Assembly: GCF_023159225.1 (NCBI RefSeq)
Contig: NC_063175.1
Coordinates: 2,920,755 to 2,984,754 of the forward strand
Origin: Perognathus longimembris pacificus
Taxonomy: Eukaryota; Chordata; Mammalia; Rodentia; Heteromyidae
Reading direction: 5' to 3'
Length of the DNA stretch: 64,000 nt
The notes under the pieces are model-generated. The model was not told the origin of the DNA. It ran no database searches and saw nothing but the letters and a program-made list of their open reading frames with translations. A program made the position numbers and the translations under genes. Position 1 is the first letter of the stretch. The number at the start of each line of letters is the position of its first letter. Positions 34,165 through 46,195 of this stretch are shown here, piece by piece.

Positions 34165-34880
34165 TTAGTCATTCACTCAACAAATACTTGTTGAGGGGCT
34201 GGGGATATGGCCTAGTGGCTAGAGTGCCTGCCTCATATTCATGAGGCCCTGGGTTCAATTCCCCAGCACCACATATACAGAAAATGGCCAGAAGTGGCGC
34301 TGTGGCTCAAGTGGCAGAGTGCTAGCCTTGAGCCAAAAAAAAAAAAAAAAAAAGAAGCCAGGGACAGTGCTCAGGCCCTTAGTCCAAGCCCCAGGACTGG
34401 CCAAAAAAAAAAAAAAAAACACAAACAAATACTTGTTGAGTATTTACTATGGATCACGCATATTCTAGGCACCAAGGATTCAACAGGAAATGAAACGTCC
34501 AAATGTCCTTCCTTCATGAAGCATGCTTTCTAAAGCTATAGTGACAGAAAAAGCAATTTTCCAAGAAGGATAAATAAAGAAGAGAGGAAGTAAAATTTCC
34601 CAGTAAGGGTAACCAAGGAAAAAGTGAGAGAATTAACCATTCAAATACATAGAAAATAGAATTCTAGTGGAGAAATTAGCAAGTGCAAATATCCTGAGAT
34701 AGGAACTCTTGGTGTGTTCAAGGGCCATCAGGGGGCCTGTGTGAATAAATGAAAAGTGAGGTGATAAAGTCAGTGCAGTAACTTGACAGGAAACAAGTTT
34801 ACAAGCAGCTTTGCAGTTACAGTAATGACTTGAGCTGAATCACATGGGAAACCTCAAAAGAGAAACATGACAGAACTTTC
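34165..34880 (+). mobile_element. L2 relic interrupted by a SINE
   Basis: 'ACTCAACAAATACTTGTTGAG' continues after the SINE as 'TATTTACTATGGATCACGCA', 'TTCTAGGCACCAAGGATTCA' and 'CTTCCTTCATGAAGCATGCT'. This is the ordered L2 3'-region pattern of mammalian genomes. The remainder to 34880 fits less clearly. Confidence 0.6.
34196..34423 (+). mobile_element. IDL-Geo SINE with perfect 17-bp target-site duplication
   Basis: Complete dimer with two A-runs (34326-34342 internal, 34405-34419 terminal). AACAAATACTTGTTGAG flanks it at 34179-34195 and 34424-34440 without mismatch. The clean duplication points to a comparatively recent insertion into the older L2 copy. Confidence 0.96.
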
Positions 34881-34984
34881 AGTTTGACAGGATCCACAGG
34901 AAAAGAAGGGAAGAAAAGGCAGTAGTTTGGGCCAGGGTATAGAAATAAGGTATAAGCAGGTCTCTGGGGACACAGAGTAAGAAC

Positions 34985-35400
34985 AAAGGTGCATAGTCTT
35001 AGGAGAGGATCACATAGACATGATAGATACGTGCATCTGACCTTATAAAATAATATTTATCAAAATGAACTCCAGAAAGTGGAAACAGGATGTTTTCTTT
35101 TATTTGTTGCTGTTTTTGTTTTCATCTCTTTTTTTCTTGTTTGTTCTTTTATCTGTCTTTGGGAGGCTTAGGAGGTGGAACAGCAATGATGGGTCAAAGG
35201 GTGAACAAATGCAGCAGCAATACTAGACCCTATGTTGAAAATGAACCATGCAACTGATGGGTGGAAATGAGAAGGAAAAACTAGGAGAGAGCGAGGGAAG
35301 GGGTGACATTGTTCAAAAAGAAATGTACTCTTTATCTGACTTATGTAACTGTAACCCCTCTGTACATCACCTTTACAATAACAATAAAGTTTTTAAAAAG
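34985..35400 (+). mobile_element. LINE-1 3' UTR fragment
   Basis: Same lineage as 7085-8295 and 30089-34018: 'CTTAGGAGAGGATCACATAG', the T-rich segment at 35095-35160, 'TTTGGGAGGCTTAGGAGG' and the terminal 'GTAACCCCTCTGTACATCAC' with an A-rich tail. Confidence 0.92.
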
Positions 35401-35634
35401 AAAGAAAAATAATGAATAAGAAATAAATGGTATGGTGTACAAATTTGTATGTTCGACAAAATGCAACGTATGTAAGAACCAGAAGTGGAAAGCATAACAC
35501 CAAAGCTTTCACCATGAGCAGTGAGTGGATAGAGCAACCGCTAGCTGAGAAAAGAAATAATGCTGGAGAAATGGGTTTGGAAGTGAAAGCAGTAGCAATA
35601 CATATTTTAGACATCTGAATTTAGAGACTAGGAC

Positions 35635-35850
35635 AAGTTGTGGTAGAGAACACCTATAATCCAAGATACTGGGAAGGTAGAGACAAGAAAAAGAAAGTTC
35701 AAAGTCTGTGAGGGTAAAAGGTAATCAAACTTATCTGTAAAATCAACTAAAAGCAAAAGACTGGGGTGAGAGAAGGGTGGTTCAAGTGGTAGAGTGTATG
35801 TCTAGCAAGCTTGAGGTCCGGAGTTCAAATGTCATTAGTGCACAACAGTA
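35635..35850 (+). mobile_element. Dimeric B1-like plus ID-like SINE
   Basis: 'CCTATAATCCAAGATACTGG' (B1-like), then 'GTGGTTCAAGTGGTAGAGTG' and 'GGTCCGGAGTTCAAATG' (tRNA-like). Diverged. Confidence 0.75.
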
Positions 35851-35854
35851 ATAA

Positions 35855-36875
35855 TAATAATAAAAAAAACTTTAACAATAATTTCCAGAAGGACTTTCTA
35901 GTAAAGGGAGGTTGGATTTTTCTTCTCTTTATGCTTTTCTATTCAAGACTATTTTAGCCTTAAAACTAATGTCACCCACCACAAATTCAATTCACTTAGA
36001 ATACCAGAGCTCAGTTAGAATTGGCAAAATACTATAAACATATTTTAGACCTATTCTTTTTAGCCAAGTTTCCACACATATTAGCAGATATAATTCACAA
36101 AATATTCCTAGTATTAAGTAGTGACTACACTATCCCCATTCTTTAACTGAGGGATATTTGGATTATGTTTGCACAGTCCATCTGGAGAACCAAAGAGGCA
36201 TCACAGAAAAGCAATTCCAACAAAATCCCTTGACCTTCCAATGGATTGCTTTTCCTTGCTTGTTGGTTGCTTGATACTAGTGACAGAATCTTGAGAGGGC
36301 TAGCCACTTAGAATCCACATGGGACTTAGAAATGGGTTGGGATGACATAGAGGATACAAAGAGGGGCTAGAGGAGGCTAGAAAGAGGTTGGTTAATAGAG
36401 GGAGAAGTTACAGTCAGATAGAAAGAATGAATGCTGGTCTTCTATTTCTCAGCAGGATAATTATAGTCCCCAATACTGGGCTGTGGCACATCAGCTTAAA
36501 TTTTTTATGAAGGAGCAATGCCACAGGACTGGGAAGCATTGATTTTGAACTAAGATTGCGTGAGAAATTCAATTCTTAGAGTGTTCACATCTTATAGACA
36601 CCACTTGCTATCATGAGAATTTAAGTGAGATGACTAAATTCACTGTGCTGTAAAATGAATAAGGATGATATCTATTTCCTGAAATTGCTTTGAGGAGAAA
36701 CTGTTTCCAGAATAATTGTCAGCGAGAAAGCATTTAACCAGAGAGAGATGTTCTTAACAAAGCAAAGTTTACCCTTAAAATGTTTAAAAATTTTTTGTGC
36801 ATATGTACAGCATGTAGTGTAAATATATGTGAAAAATATATTGTTAAATTCACTGCCTTTTCCTTCAATAAATTT
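35855..36875. other. Mostly unique DNA, possible MIR near 36570-36730
   Basis: 'GCTGTAAAATGAATAAGGAT' and 'TTGCTTTGAGGAG' recall the MIR core, but the match is weak. Nothing else recognised. Confidence 0.35.
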
Positions 36876-36879
36876 ATGA

Positions 36880-37105
36880 AGCTAGCACTGTGCACTGGTG
36901 ACTTGCACTTGTAATCCTAGCTACTCAGGAGGCTGAGATCTGAGGATCACAGATCAAAGTCAGCCCAAGCAGAAAAGTCCTCATGAGACTCTTTTCTCCA
37001 GTTAGCCACTTAAAAACTGGAAGTGGTAGAATGCCAGCATTGAACAAAAAGAGCTCAGAGGCAGCCCAGACCCTGAGTTCAAGCCCTACAACCAACAAAA
37101 ATAAA
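36880..37105 (+). mobile_element. Dimeric B1-like plus ID/Geo-like SINE
   Basis: A well preserved B1-like block ('CTAGCTACTCAGGAGGCTGA'), then 'AACTGGAAGTGGTAGAATGC' and 'CCTGAGTTCAAGCCCTAC', with an A-rich tail. The clearest copy of this architecture in the window. Confidence 0.88.
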
Positions 37106-37321
37106 AAGGAAAAAAAGATGTGAAGCAAATCGATACTTGAAACATTTATAATTCTACTGAAAAAAATTACAAATTAGGTATTGGTCATCAGATCTAGAAA
37201 GAAGGTAATGTACAAAAGACATTTATTGCATTCACGGGATTTTTGACAATTTCAAATGGCTTAAAAAATAAGTATAATGAAAGAGTTTTAAAATGTCAAG
37301 TTCTCATTCTTTAAAACAATA

Positions 37322-39390
37322 AAAGCCATATACAACAGACAAATTACTAATATCATATTAAATGTGGAGAACCTAAAATCAGGAACAAGACAAGGATGCC
37401 CACGCTACCTGCTTCTATTCAACATTGTGCTGGAATCCCTAGCCATAGCAATAAGGGAAGAAGAGGGCATTAAAGGGATCCACATTGGAAAAGAAGAAAT
37501 CAAACTATCCCTATTCAAAGATGACATGATCTTATACCTGAAAGACCAAAAACGTTCACTCCCAATCTCCTAGAACTAGTAAACAATTTTGAAAAAGTAG
37601 CAGGTTATAAAATCAATCCACAAAAAGCAGCAACTTTTCCATACACCAGCAATGTACAAGCAGAAAAGGAAATTGTGGAAAAATACCATTTGCAATAGCT
37701 AAAAAAAAAAAGAATAAATTACCTAGGAATTAACCTAACTAAAGATGTGAATGACATATTTAATGAAAACTATAAAAATCTCAAAAGGGAAATCAAAGAG
37801 GACACCAGGGGATGGAAAGACCTTGCATGCTCATGGGTAGGTAGAATCAATATAGTGAAGATGGCCATATTGCCCAAAATGTTATACAAATTCAATGCAA
37901 TCCCCATCAAAGTCCCAACTACATTCTTCACTGAAATAGAGAAAACAACCCAGAAATTCATATGGAACAACAAAAGACATAGAATAGCTAAAGCAACTCT
38001 AGGCAAAAGAAGCAGCGCAGGAGGTATCACAATACCAGACTTCAAAATCTATTATAGAGCCATTGTAACAAGACAGCCTGGTACTGGCAAAAAAAAAAAA
38101 AAAAGTATATATCTGAAGATCAGTGTAATAGGATATACAACCCAGAAATAAATATGCATACTTATAGTCAGCTGATATTTGACAAAGGAGCTAAAGACAT
38201 ACAATGGAAGAAATATAGCCTCTTCAACTACTGGTGCTGGGAAAACTGGGCAGCCACATGTAGAAAACTCAAAGTGGAACCTAGCCTATCACCATGCACC
38301 AAGATCAACTCCAAATGGGTTAAGGACCTCAACATCAGACCTGAAACTCTGAAAATACTGAAGGACAGAGTAAGAGAGACACTATAGGAATAGGCAGGAA
38401 CTTCCTGAACAGAGTCCAGGGGCACAACAGCTAGGGGAGAGACTTGTCAAAGGGGACTACTACAAAATAAAGCGTTTCTGCACAGCTAAAAACATAGCCA
38501 GCCACTAAACTAGAAAGACAGCCAACCATATGGGAAAAGGTCTTCACCAGCACAGCAACAGACAAAGGCCTAATATACATCATCTACAGAGAACTCAAGA
38601 AACTAACCTACTCCAAACCCAGTAAACCAATTATTAAATGGGCAAAGGAGCTAAAGAGAGACTTCACAGGAGAAGAAATAAAAATGGCAAAGAAACATAT
38701 GAGGAAATGTTCAACATCCCTGGCAGTAAAGGAAATGCAAATAAAAACAACCCTGAGATACCACCCCACCCCAGTTAGAATGGCCTATACTTTGAACTTA
38801 GGCAACAACAAATGCTGGAGGGGATGTGGACAAAGAGGAACCCTTCTCCACTGTTGGTGGGAGTGCAAACTAGTACAACCACTCTAGAGAACAGTATGGA
38901 GTTTCCTCAAAAAACTCAGCATAGACATATCCTGTGATCCAGCCATACCACTCCAAGGCATCTATACGGAACAACAGGATCCAGGATACAACAAAGACAC
39001 CTGCACATCCATGTTTCTCACTGCACAGTTCATAATTGCCAAAGTATGGAAACAACCCAGATGCCCCACTACAGATGAATGGATCCAAAAAATGTGGTAC
39101 CTGTACACAATGGAATACAACATAGCGATTAGAAATAATAAAATAGTGGCATTCACAGGGAAATGGTCAGATCTTGAACACATAATGTTGAGCGAGACAA
39201 TCCTTGAACACAGAGAATAAAGGAGCATGGTCTACCTGATATGTGGTTGCTGGGGGGGGGGGGGGAAGAATAGTATAGAGCATGTCTGTAAAATGACAAA
39301 CTTCTTTTCAAATGGTATTTCCACATGTTTTGGTCAGCAACTTTACAGAATGTCTCTAAAACCAAACAATTACTAAATAAACATAAAAAA
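37322..39390 (+). mobile_element. LINE-1, ORF2 RT domain to 3' UTR (~2.07 kb)
   Basis: It starts inside the reverse-transcriptase domain: 37364-37573 encodes [20 protein letters not shown] and a catalytic-site stretch [12 protein letters not shown], where the usual FADD reads FKDD. 37747-38151 encodes the thumb region ([39 protein letters not shown]). 38684-38887 holds the cysteine motif ([16 protein letters not shown]), and 39011-39220 the ORF2 end (TMEYNIAIRNNK). A short 3' UTR with a G14 run (~39252) and an A-rich tail follows. Several frameshifts; inactive. Confidence 0.95.
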
Positions 39391-39770
39391 AGGTCTTAGG
39401 ATAGACCTATCAGAGGATCACAATAACTCAACAGCTATGTACATATAATATATATGATTAGGCTAAGCGAAATGAACTCCAAGAGATGCAAACAGGAGTA
39501 TTTTATTATTGTTGTTGTTTAATGTGCTAGGTGAATTTCCTTTAGTGTACCCCTTGTTGTCACTGTATATGATTTTGGTACACTGGATATTGTATTTATG
39601 CTTATCTGAACTAGGGAAGGGAAAGAAAAATAAAGGAGGGTGTAACAAATAAGACAAGAAATATACTCACTACCTTATTATGTAACTGTAGCCCCTCTGT
39701 ACATCACCTTGTCAATAAAATTTAATATAAAAAAACAGAAAATAAATAAATAAATAAAAATAAAATTGTC
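39391..39770 (+). mobile_element. LINE-1 3' UTR fragment and A-rich tail
   Basis: 'CTATCAGAGGATCACAATAA', 'AAGCGAAATGAACTCCAAG' and 'GTAGCCCCTCTGTACATCAC', then an (AAAT)n tail at 39738-39765. It is inserted directly behind the previous L1. Confidence 0.88.
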
Positions 39771-39824
39771 AAGTTCTCAATGGTGTGCTTCTTCTTTTTG
39801 ACACTAATCTTTTTCTTCTTTATT

Positions 39825-40305
39825 GCCAAAGTGAAGTACAGAGGTGTTACAGTTTCATATGTAAGAGAAGTACATTTTTTATCCAACTTGTTACCTCCTC
39901 CCTCATTTCCCCCCTCCCTATTTTCCTCTTCCCCCATAAGTTGTACAGTTGGTTTACACCAAACGGTTTTGTAAGTATTACTTTTGCAATGGTTTGTCTT
40001 TATATCCTTTGACTCTCGATTTTGGTATTCCCTTTCCCTTCCCTAGTTCCAATACAAGTATATACAGTATCCAAGGTACTAAGATCAGATACAGTGATAG
40101 TGGGGGTAAAACCATGGGAAGGGAATACAAGTGAGAAAAAAGGGTATGGTTTCACATAGCATGTTGAAAATAATTATAACAATGATATACCACTTGTTTC
40201 CATAACTTGGAGTTCATTTTGCTTAGCATCATCTTATGTGTTCATAAGGGCATAGCTCTTGGGCTATTGTGATCTTCTGCTATGAATATCTACTCAAAGG
40301 GATGG
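39825..40305 (-). mobile_element. LINE-1 3' UTR fragment
   Basis: The complement of the terminal block ('TACAGTTTCATATGTAAGAG'), C-rich tract at 39897-39935, 'ACCAAACGGTTTTGTAAGTA' and the 'CATAACTTGGAGTTCATTTT' segment. Minus sense. Confidence 0.93.
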
Positions 40306-40439
40306 CTTTTTTGAAAATGAGTCTCCTTTATTATAATAAAATATAAATCCAAATTACAAAAAAAGAAAAGCCAATATATCCTCAATCCCAAATGGTTGGT
40401 TGTTTTGTTTTGTTTTCTTTGCATGAAGTACATGGACTG

Positions 40440-40620
40440 AAAGGAAGAATTGGTTTGCTGTATGGCCTTAAGTCACTGAACTTCTCTGAGCTGTAGTCTA
40501 GTTATCAATAATATGAAGATAGTAATAATACAGAGGTTCTTCATTATCTCAAAATTATTGTGAGTCTGCACCATAATGAGATTGTACAGGAAAGCAAAAG
40601 CCATCATTACATGAAAATAT
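40440..40620 (+). mobile_element. MIR SINE relic
   Basis: 'GGCCTTAAGTCACTGAACTT', 'CTCTGAGCTGTAGTCTAG' and 'AATATGAAGATAGTAATAAT' follow the MIR core order (tcacttaacctctctgagcc...aataataat). An ancient mammal-wide tRNA-derived SINE. Confidence 0.75.
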
Positions 40621-40624
40621 TTTC

Positions 40625-41700
40625 TAGTGCTCTAAAGAGTTGATCATTTATAAAATTAGTCTGCTCTCCACATCCCTTCTCTCTTAAGGTTTGTTTTCTA
40701 TCTCCAACAATTAAATCAATATCTTTGATCATTAGTCTATAAATAGCAGGCAAATAAAACTCCAAATCTCAGAAAGGCTTCCAAATTTCAAGTGATGAAA
40801 AAGTAACATTGAAGAACAGTACAGATCATTTGCAAAGTACCTGGCAGGCTGGGATTTGGCCCAGTTATGCAACTCACATTTATGGAAGGCAAAAAAGTTA
40901 AAGCTGATGGATCAATGGTGTCCTTCTTATAAAATCCTAATTTTATTCATTGATGAAAATCTTTGGGACACCCTAGGAACTTTAATTTTCTTTGAAATCT
41001 CCAACAAATTGTACAAAGGTACCGCCCTTTAAACAGAAATTGACTGAAAGAAATTGAGATTGCAGTATTTTCCTAGTAGACTACTTACAATCTCCAGAAT
41101 GAAAAGCATATCTTTTACCATCCCACTGTTAAAAGCATATTTCAGTAAATGGGTAGCAATAAAACATGCAGTTATAAAAAGAACATTCTGATCAAACCCT
41201 AAAACATTACTGAGAGAGTTTTTTTGTAGAAGAAACACCTTTGCCTCTGGATTTATATGTAACAACACAAAATTTTATGTGGATTGCTATGTTCTACCAC
41301 TCTTTAAGGATAGATCACAATGGCAGAGAAGGGATGAGGGAAATGACATTACCAGAGATGTCACAGATCCCCTTCCCCAAGGGTGGGGACCATGAAAAAT
41401 CATCTCGCAGCCTTCTTGTATAAGAATAGTGCTTTGTAATATAATCCCAGAGTCAGGGTAGTGAGGGGGGAACCTTAATTTACAACATTTTCAAGCTCTA
41501 GACCACAGTATAGACTTGGTTGTTTCCTAGTACTTAAAATCTGCCTTAACTTCTCACTCAGGCCTCCAGCTATGTCCTGTGCAGGGCACTCGGTCACCTG
41601 TCCAATGTGTACTGGTTCCCTGAGGTGACAGATACTGTGAAGAACTCAAGGAGATGGGGGTACCAGCCTCCAATTCACTGAAAACCAGTCACTCAAAAGC
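40625..41700. other. Unique DNA, nothing recognised
   Basis: No repeat or exon recognised. Includes the A/T-rich 41200-41280 and a slightly GC-richer 41570-41690. Confidence 0.4.
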
Positions 41701-41704
41701 ACAA

Positions 41705-42033
41705 TTCCCATGTGCCTCACATCATATAAAATGATATTGATTGAAATGAACTCCAAGAAATGGAAGCAGGAGGGTTTCTTTTCCTTTGTTGTTTTGGTTT
41801 TCTTTCTTTTTTGTCTTGTTTATTCATTTATCTATCTTTGGGAGGGCAATGGGGGGCACAGAGAAAGAAGGACAATTGCAGCAGAGGTACTTATTAGACA
41901 CCATGTTGAAAATAAACTAAGCAACTTGGATGGGAACGGGAGGGGAAAATTGAGAAAGAGCGAGAGAAGGGGTGACATTGTCCCAAAATAAATGTACTCT
42001 TTGCTTGACTTATGTAATTGTAACTCCTCTGTA
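41705..42033 (+). mobile_element. LINE-1 3' UTR, truncated at its 3' end
   Basis: The 3' UTR runs from 'GTGCCTCACATCATATAAAA' to 'TTGTAACTCCTCTGTA' and then stops before the usual ACATCACC and A-tail, meeting unrelated sequence at ~42034. Loss of the 3' end implies a later deletion or rearrangement. Confidence 0.85.
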
Positions 42034-42311
42034 GAATTCCTGCAGAGGCAAAACAGCTTCATCAGCCACTTTTTGCTCAGCAGTACCTAGCAACAAGAGA
42101 ACTGAGCTCTTCCGAGTATAGATGTTCTGCTTGAAAAGTTCTGGGAGCTGGAGAACTGCATGGTTAATTCTCCAAAAAGCAGAGCTCCTGGCAAAGCAGA
42201 TCTCATTCGCACTTCTAGTCCAGCTCAACAAAGACTGTTTTTCTTCTTGGAGCTTCTCCAGAAAGTGCATTAAAATTGCTAACATTGGTCCTTCTGAAAA
42301 CCTTCCTTGGC
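42034..42311. other. Unidentified non-repeat segment with a 91-codon minus-strand frame
   Basis: A ~280-bp block between a truncated L1 and a B1 fragment. The minus-strand frame (42285-42010) has a leucine-rich, possibly helical composition (MLAILMHFLEKLQEEKQSLL). I recognise no parent gene. It could be a fragment of a decayed retrocopy or plain unique DNA. Confidence 0.25.
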
Positions 42312-42375
42312 CTAGATGTGGTGGTATATGCTGTAATCCCAGCGTTTAGGAGGCTGAGTCAGGACAATCTTTCTT
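42312..42375 (+). mobile_element. B1 SINE fragment
   Basis: 'TAGATGTGGTGGTATATGCT', 'GTAATCCCAGCGTTTAGGAG' and 'GCTGAGTCAGGA' are the left ~65 bp of B1. Confidence 0.82.
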
Positions 42376-42384
42376 TCATAATTG

Positions 42385-42870
42385 TAAATGTGATGGACAC
42401 AAGGGTTACATAAGTAAGGTAATGAGTCTATTTCTTTTAGAGCAGTATTAATCCTCCCTTATTTTCTCTGGTTTTCCTTCCTCCCTGACTTCTCTCCCCC
42501 AAACGCTGTAAAGTTCATTTCCAACATACTGTGTTCTGAGTATCGCTGTTGAATTGGTTCACCCTTTGTCCTTTGTCTCACCATTTCTGTGATTTCCCCT
42601 TCCTTTCCTCAAGTTAGATAAACTTATATACAAGACAAAGTATACCGAAATCAGAAACAGTGACCACGAGGAATAAGCAAGAGAAGAAAAAAAAAGACAA
42701 AAGAAATAACTGCAAACAGTACACCAAAAGAAGGGAGAGAAAAACAACCACACAAAAACCTCTTGTTTCCATATTGTGTGGTCACACGTACATAGCTATT
42801 GGGCTATTGTGAACCTCTGCTATGACTATCCTAGGCATAAACTAATTATTACAAATGAGGGAAACCATGA
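42385..42870 (-). mobile_element. LINE-1 3' region
   Basis: Complement of an L1 3' UTR: 'ACATAAGTAAGGTAATGAGT', CT-rich tract at 42455-42500, 'TTGAATTGGTTCACCCTTTG' and 'TATTACAAATGAGGGAAACC'. Same lineage as the copies at 28790 and 60460. Confidence 0.9.
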
Positions 42871-43159
42871 AGAGGCAGGACAATATTGAATTCAAAGCCA
42901 CCAGGAGCACTGCTTGCATTAGTGTCTACTTGAAAAGCACCTCAAAGAAATTGCAAAGTTTCATCTCAAGAGATGTCACCTCTAAATTCCTTTGGAGTCC
43001 AACCTATGCATTATTAATCAATACTGATTTAACCAAGCAAGATACTTAGTGAGAAATAGAAATGACAAAAATCCAAATAGCATGGACTCATTATAACCAT
43101 ATGTGGGTAAGAAAATATTTTCTGTTTTCAACTGGTTCGTGCAATTATTTTTAATGGCT

Positions 43160-43410
43160 TAAACTAATTTATTTGGGGGACATAGACAAATGCAGAGAGA
43201 AAGGGTATGTAAATGTAGTCATACACTCAATGTACATATGTGAAAATGGAAGCAGACTTCTGGTAGTATAGGTAGTGTTACAGAGATGGGAAGAACAAAG
43301 GAAGGAGTGACTGATCAAGATACACTGTACTCATAAAGTTATATGTTGATTTGAAACTTCTCTGAACAACTACTTAAGGATAATTTTTTTTAAATAAATA
43401 AAAGATAAAA
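43160..43410 (+). repeat. Diverged ~250-bp interspersed repeat, probably an old LINE-1 3' end
   Basis: It shares 'ACTCAATGTACATATGTGAAAATGGAA'-type sequence, 'AAGATACACTGTACTCATAA' and 'ACAACTACTTAAGGATAAT' with the copies at 56340 and 59930, and ends in an A-rich stretch. Confidence 0.55.
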
Positions 43411-43734
43411 AACTGAATAAAATAATTCTTTCATCTTTTTTGCTGCATGCCCTCCAAGAACAGTCACAATGCAGCAGAACCCACGACACTGGGCAGCTCT
43501 CGTACAGCATGGGAACAGCATTATTTTATCCATTATACGTTGGGAAAACATTGAGTGATTCCATGGAGTGGGGGGAATAAAATGGTCAACTTTATTTTCT
43601 AGCTAAAACATTCCAATGACGATGCAAAAGGTAGACTTGAGGAACAAGACTAGAAGCAGGGACAGGTATGGGACATCAGGCAAGGAAAGGGAAAGATTCA
43701 ACAGGACAATAGTCCTAAGGATGGTTGCAATGAT

Positions 43735-43862
43735 CAACCATACATGGTGGAAAATGCTTCTAATCCCAGCAGTTGGGATGCTGAAGCAGATGGATCTGGA
43801 GTTCAAGATCAATCTGAGCTGCATAGTGAGACCCTATCTTCAAAAATGCATAATTATCATAA
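43735..43862 (+). mobile_element. B1 SINE
   Basis: 'CATACATGGTGGAAAATGCT', 'TAATCCCAGCAGTTGGGATG', 'GGAGTTCAAGATCAATCTGA' and 'AGTGAGACCCTATCTTCAAA' cover the whole B1 body with its A-rich end. Confidence 0.92.
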
Positions 43863-43864
43863 AA

Positions 43865-44578
43865 GGGTTATGACCATGTCCATCTCCTCAAGTCATATTA
43901 GCCTTTTCTGCTAACCTATAATCTTTAAGAGATCCTGAACACTTTGGAATATTTCTCATCAGGGGTTGATATATGCTAGACATTTAGTAAATGCTGTTGG
44001 AATAAAATTGGTATGTTGACTAGAAGTAACATTTGCATATGGAAGAACACTGTTGGAGGAAAAAAGTATTTTATCCTTTTCTAGCGCTGAATTTACCAAA
44101 TCAACTTCAAAAGTAAAAATTACGGTGCATTCAGTTTTCACTTTCCTTCCCTTCAGGAAATAAAATTCTCAATATCTCTAACACTTCCATGGTTAAGTGG
44201 ATCTCACTGTCAAAATGCCCTCAATATGGTACAAAGTCATACTGCTTCCATTTGAAACATAATTGTATTTTATGAAATAAATGTGTGTTTTTAAAGCTAT
44301 ATTTTCACAGGGAAAGAAAGATTTGAAAGCAGACTGAAAAATGAAGAAATAAAAACTGGTGTTCTACATACATAGAACTTTATTTTTTTCACAAGTGCAT
44401 AAGGTATAGCAGTTATCTTTGAAATGGTAGCAATCTTGAGTCAACATTCTAGATTGCAGGAAATAACATTCTTTTTAAACACAAGTCTAATATAAATCAA
44501 GCAATGTCACATATTTAATATTCAGATCCTTAATATTTCTTGTACATTACTAAATGTTTAAAAGTCTAATAAGAAATG
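43865..44578. other. Unique AT-rich DNA, nothing recognised
   Basis: No repeat or exon recognised. Confidence 0.4.
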
Positions 44579-44579
44579 G

Positions 44580-44650
44580 AGCAAGATGTCAGTGGCTCAC
44601 ACCTGTAATTCTAGCTACTCAGGAGGCTGAGATCTAAGGATCATGGTTTA
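44580..44650 (+). mobile_element. Truncated B1-like SINE at a rearrangement junction
   Basis: 'GTGGCTCACACCTGTAATTC' and 'CTAGCTACTCAGGAGGCTGA' mark the B1-like monomer. It stops at ~44650, where the plus-strand L1 ORF2 segment begins with no A-tail or duplication between them. Confidence 0.8.
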
Positions 44651-46193
44651 AAGCTATTCATATCCAGCAATGAAATTGAAACTGCAATAAGAGATCTCCC
44701 TTCCAAGAAAAGCCTGGGTCCAGATGGATTTACAGCGGGATTTCTACAAAGCCTTCAAAACAGATCTCATACCAACACTCCTCAAACTCTTCAATGAAAT
44801 AGAGAGTAAAAGCTCACTACCAAACACATTCTACGATGCTAGTATAACGCTAATCCCAAAACTAGACAGGGACCCATCAAGGTAAGAGAACTATAGACCC
44901 ATTTCCTTGATGAACATCTATGCAAAGCTTCTCAACAAAATTCAAAAAATCATAAAAAATTCAAATCAAATCATAAAAAATTTAAAAAAATCATATGCTA
45001 TGATCAAACTGGACTCATTCCAGGGATGCAAAGTTGGTTCAATATATGCAAATCAATTAATGTAATTTACCACATCAACAGAAGCAAGGCAAAGAATCAC
45101 ATGGTTGTATCCCTAGATGCAGAAAAAAGAGTTCAATAAATCCTAGCACCCATTTATGCTAAAAGCCCTAGAAAAACTGGGATTCCAGGAAACAATCTTG
45201 AATATAATAAAGGAAGTCTATGACAAACCAACAACAAGCATAATACTAAATGGTGGGAAGCTAAAGCCATTCCCTTTAAAATCAGGAGCAAGACAAGGAT
45301 ATCTACTCTCTCCTCTCCTCTTCAACATAGTACTAGAATTCCTAGCCAGAGCAATTAGGCAAGAAGAAAATATAAAGGGGATCCAAATAAGAAAAGATGA
45401 AATTAAGTTTTCTCTCTTCACAGATGACGTGATCCTATACCCAACGAACCCCATAGACTCTACTCCCAAGGTAAAACTTTTTTTGCAAAAACTTTGGCAA
45501 AATAGCAGGCTATGGAATAAATCCTCAAAAATCAATGGCTTTTATATATGCCAACAACCCGAAGAGCGATGCTGACATCACAAAAACAATACCATTTGCA
45601 GTAGCCTCAAAAAACATAAAATACCTAGGAGTAACCTTAACCAAAGAAGTGAAAGAACTCTATGATGAGAACTTTAAAAACATGAAAAATGAAATTAAGG
45701 CAGAACTAAGGAAATAGATAAACCTCCCATGCTTCTGGATTGGGAGGATTAACATTGGGAAAATGGCAATATTGCTAAAGGATACCTACAAATGCAATGC
45801 AATACTCAGTAATATCCCAACACCATTTTTAAAAATGAAATAGAGGAAGCAATCCAGAAATTCATATGGAACAATAAAAGACCCAGAATAGCAAAAACAA
45901 TCCTAAGCAGAAAGAACAGTGCTGGAGGAATTACAATACCAAACTGGAAGCTGTATTACAAAGCTATAGTAATAAAAACAGCTTGGTACTGGCACAAGAA
46001 CAGGCCTGAGGACCAATGGAACAGAAGACCCAGAAATGAACCCACAGCACTATGCCTACTTAATCTTTGACAAAGGAGCTAAAAAATAGGATGGAAAAAA
46101 CATAACCTCTTTAACAAATGGTGCTGGCAAAACTGGTTCAACACCTGCACCAAATTAAAACTAGATCCTTACATATCACGCTGTGTCAAAATC
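44651..46193 (+). mobile_element. LINE-1 ORF2 segment (RT domain), oppositely oriented to its neighbour
   Basis: It starts at the 'SSNEIETAIRDLPSKKSLGPDGF' position of ORF2 (44660 on) and runs through fingers and palm. 45156-45575 encodes [40 protein letters not shown] and [11 protein letters not shown], where FADD reads FTDD. The thumb and 'KAWYWHKNR' region follow, to ~46193 ('CVKINSN'). It has neither a 5' end nor a 3' UTR. The neighbouring minus-strand L1 begins within a few bases and contributes exactly the upstream part of ORF2. Confidence 0.93.
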
Positions 46194-46195
46194 AA

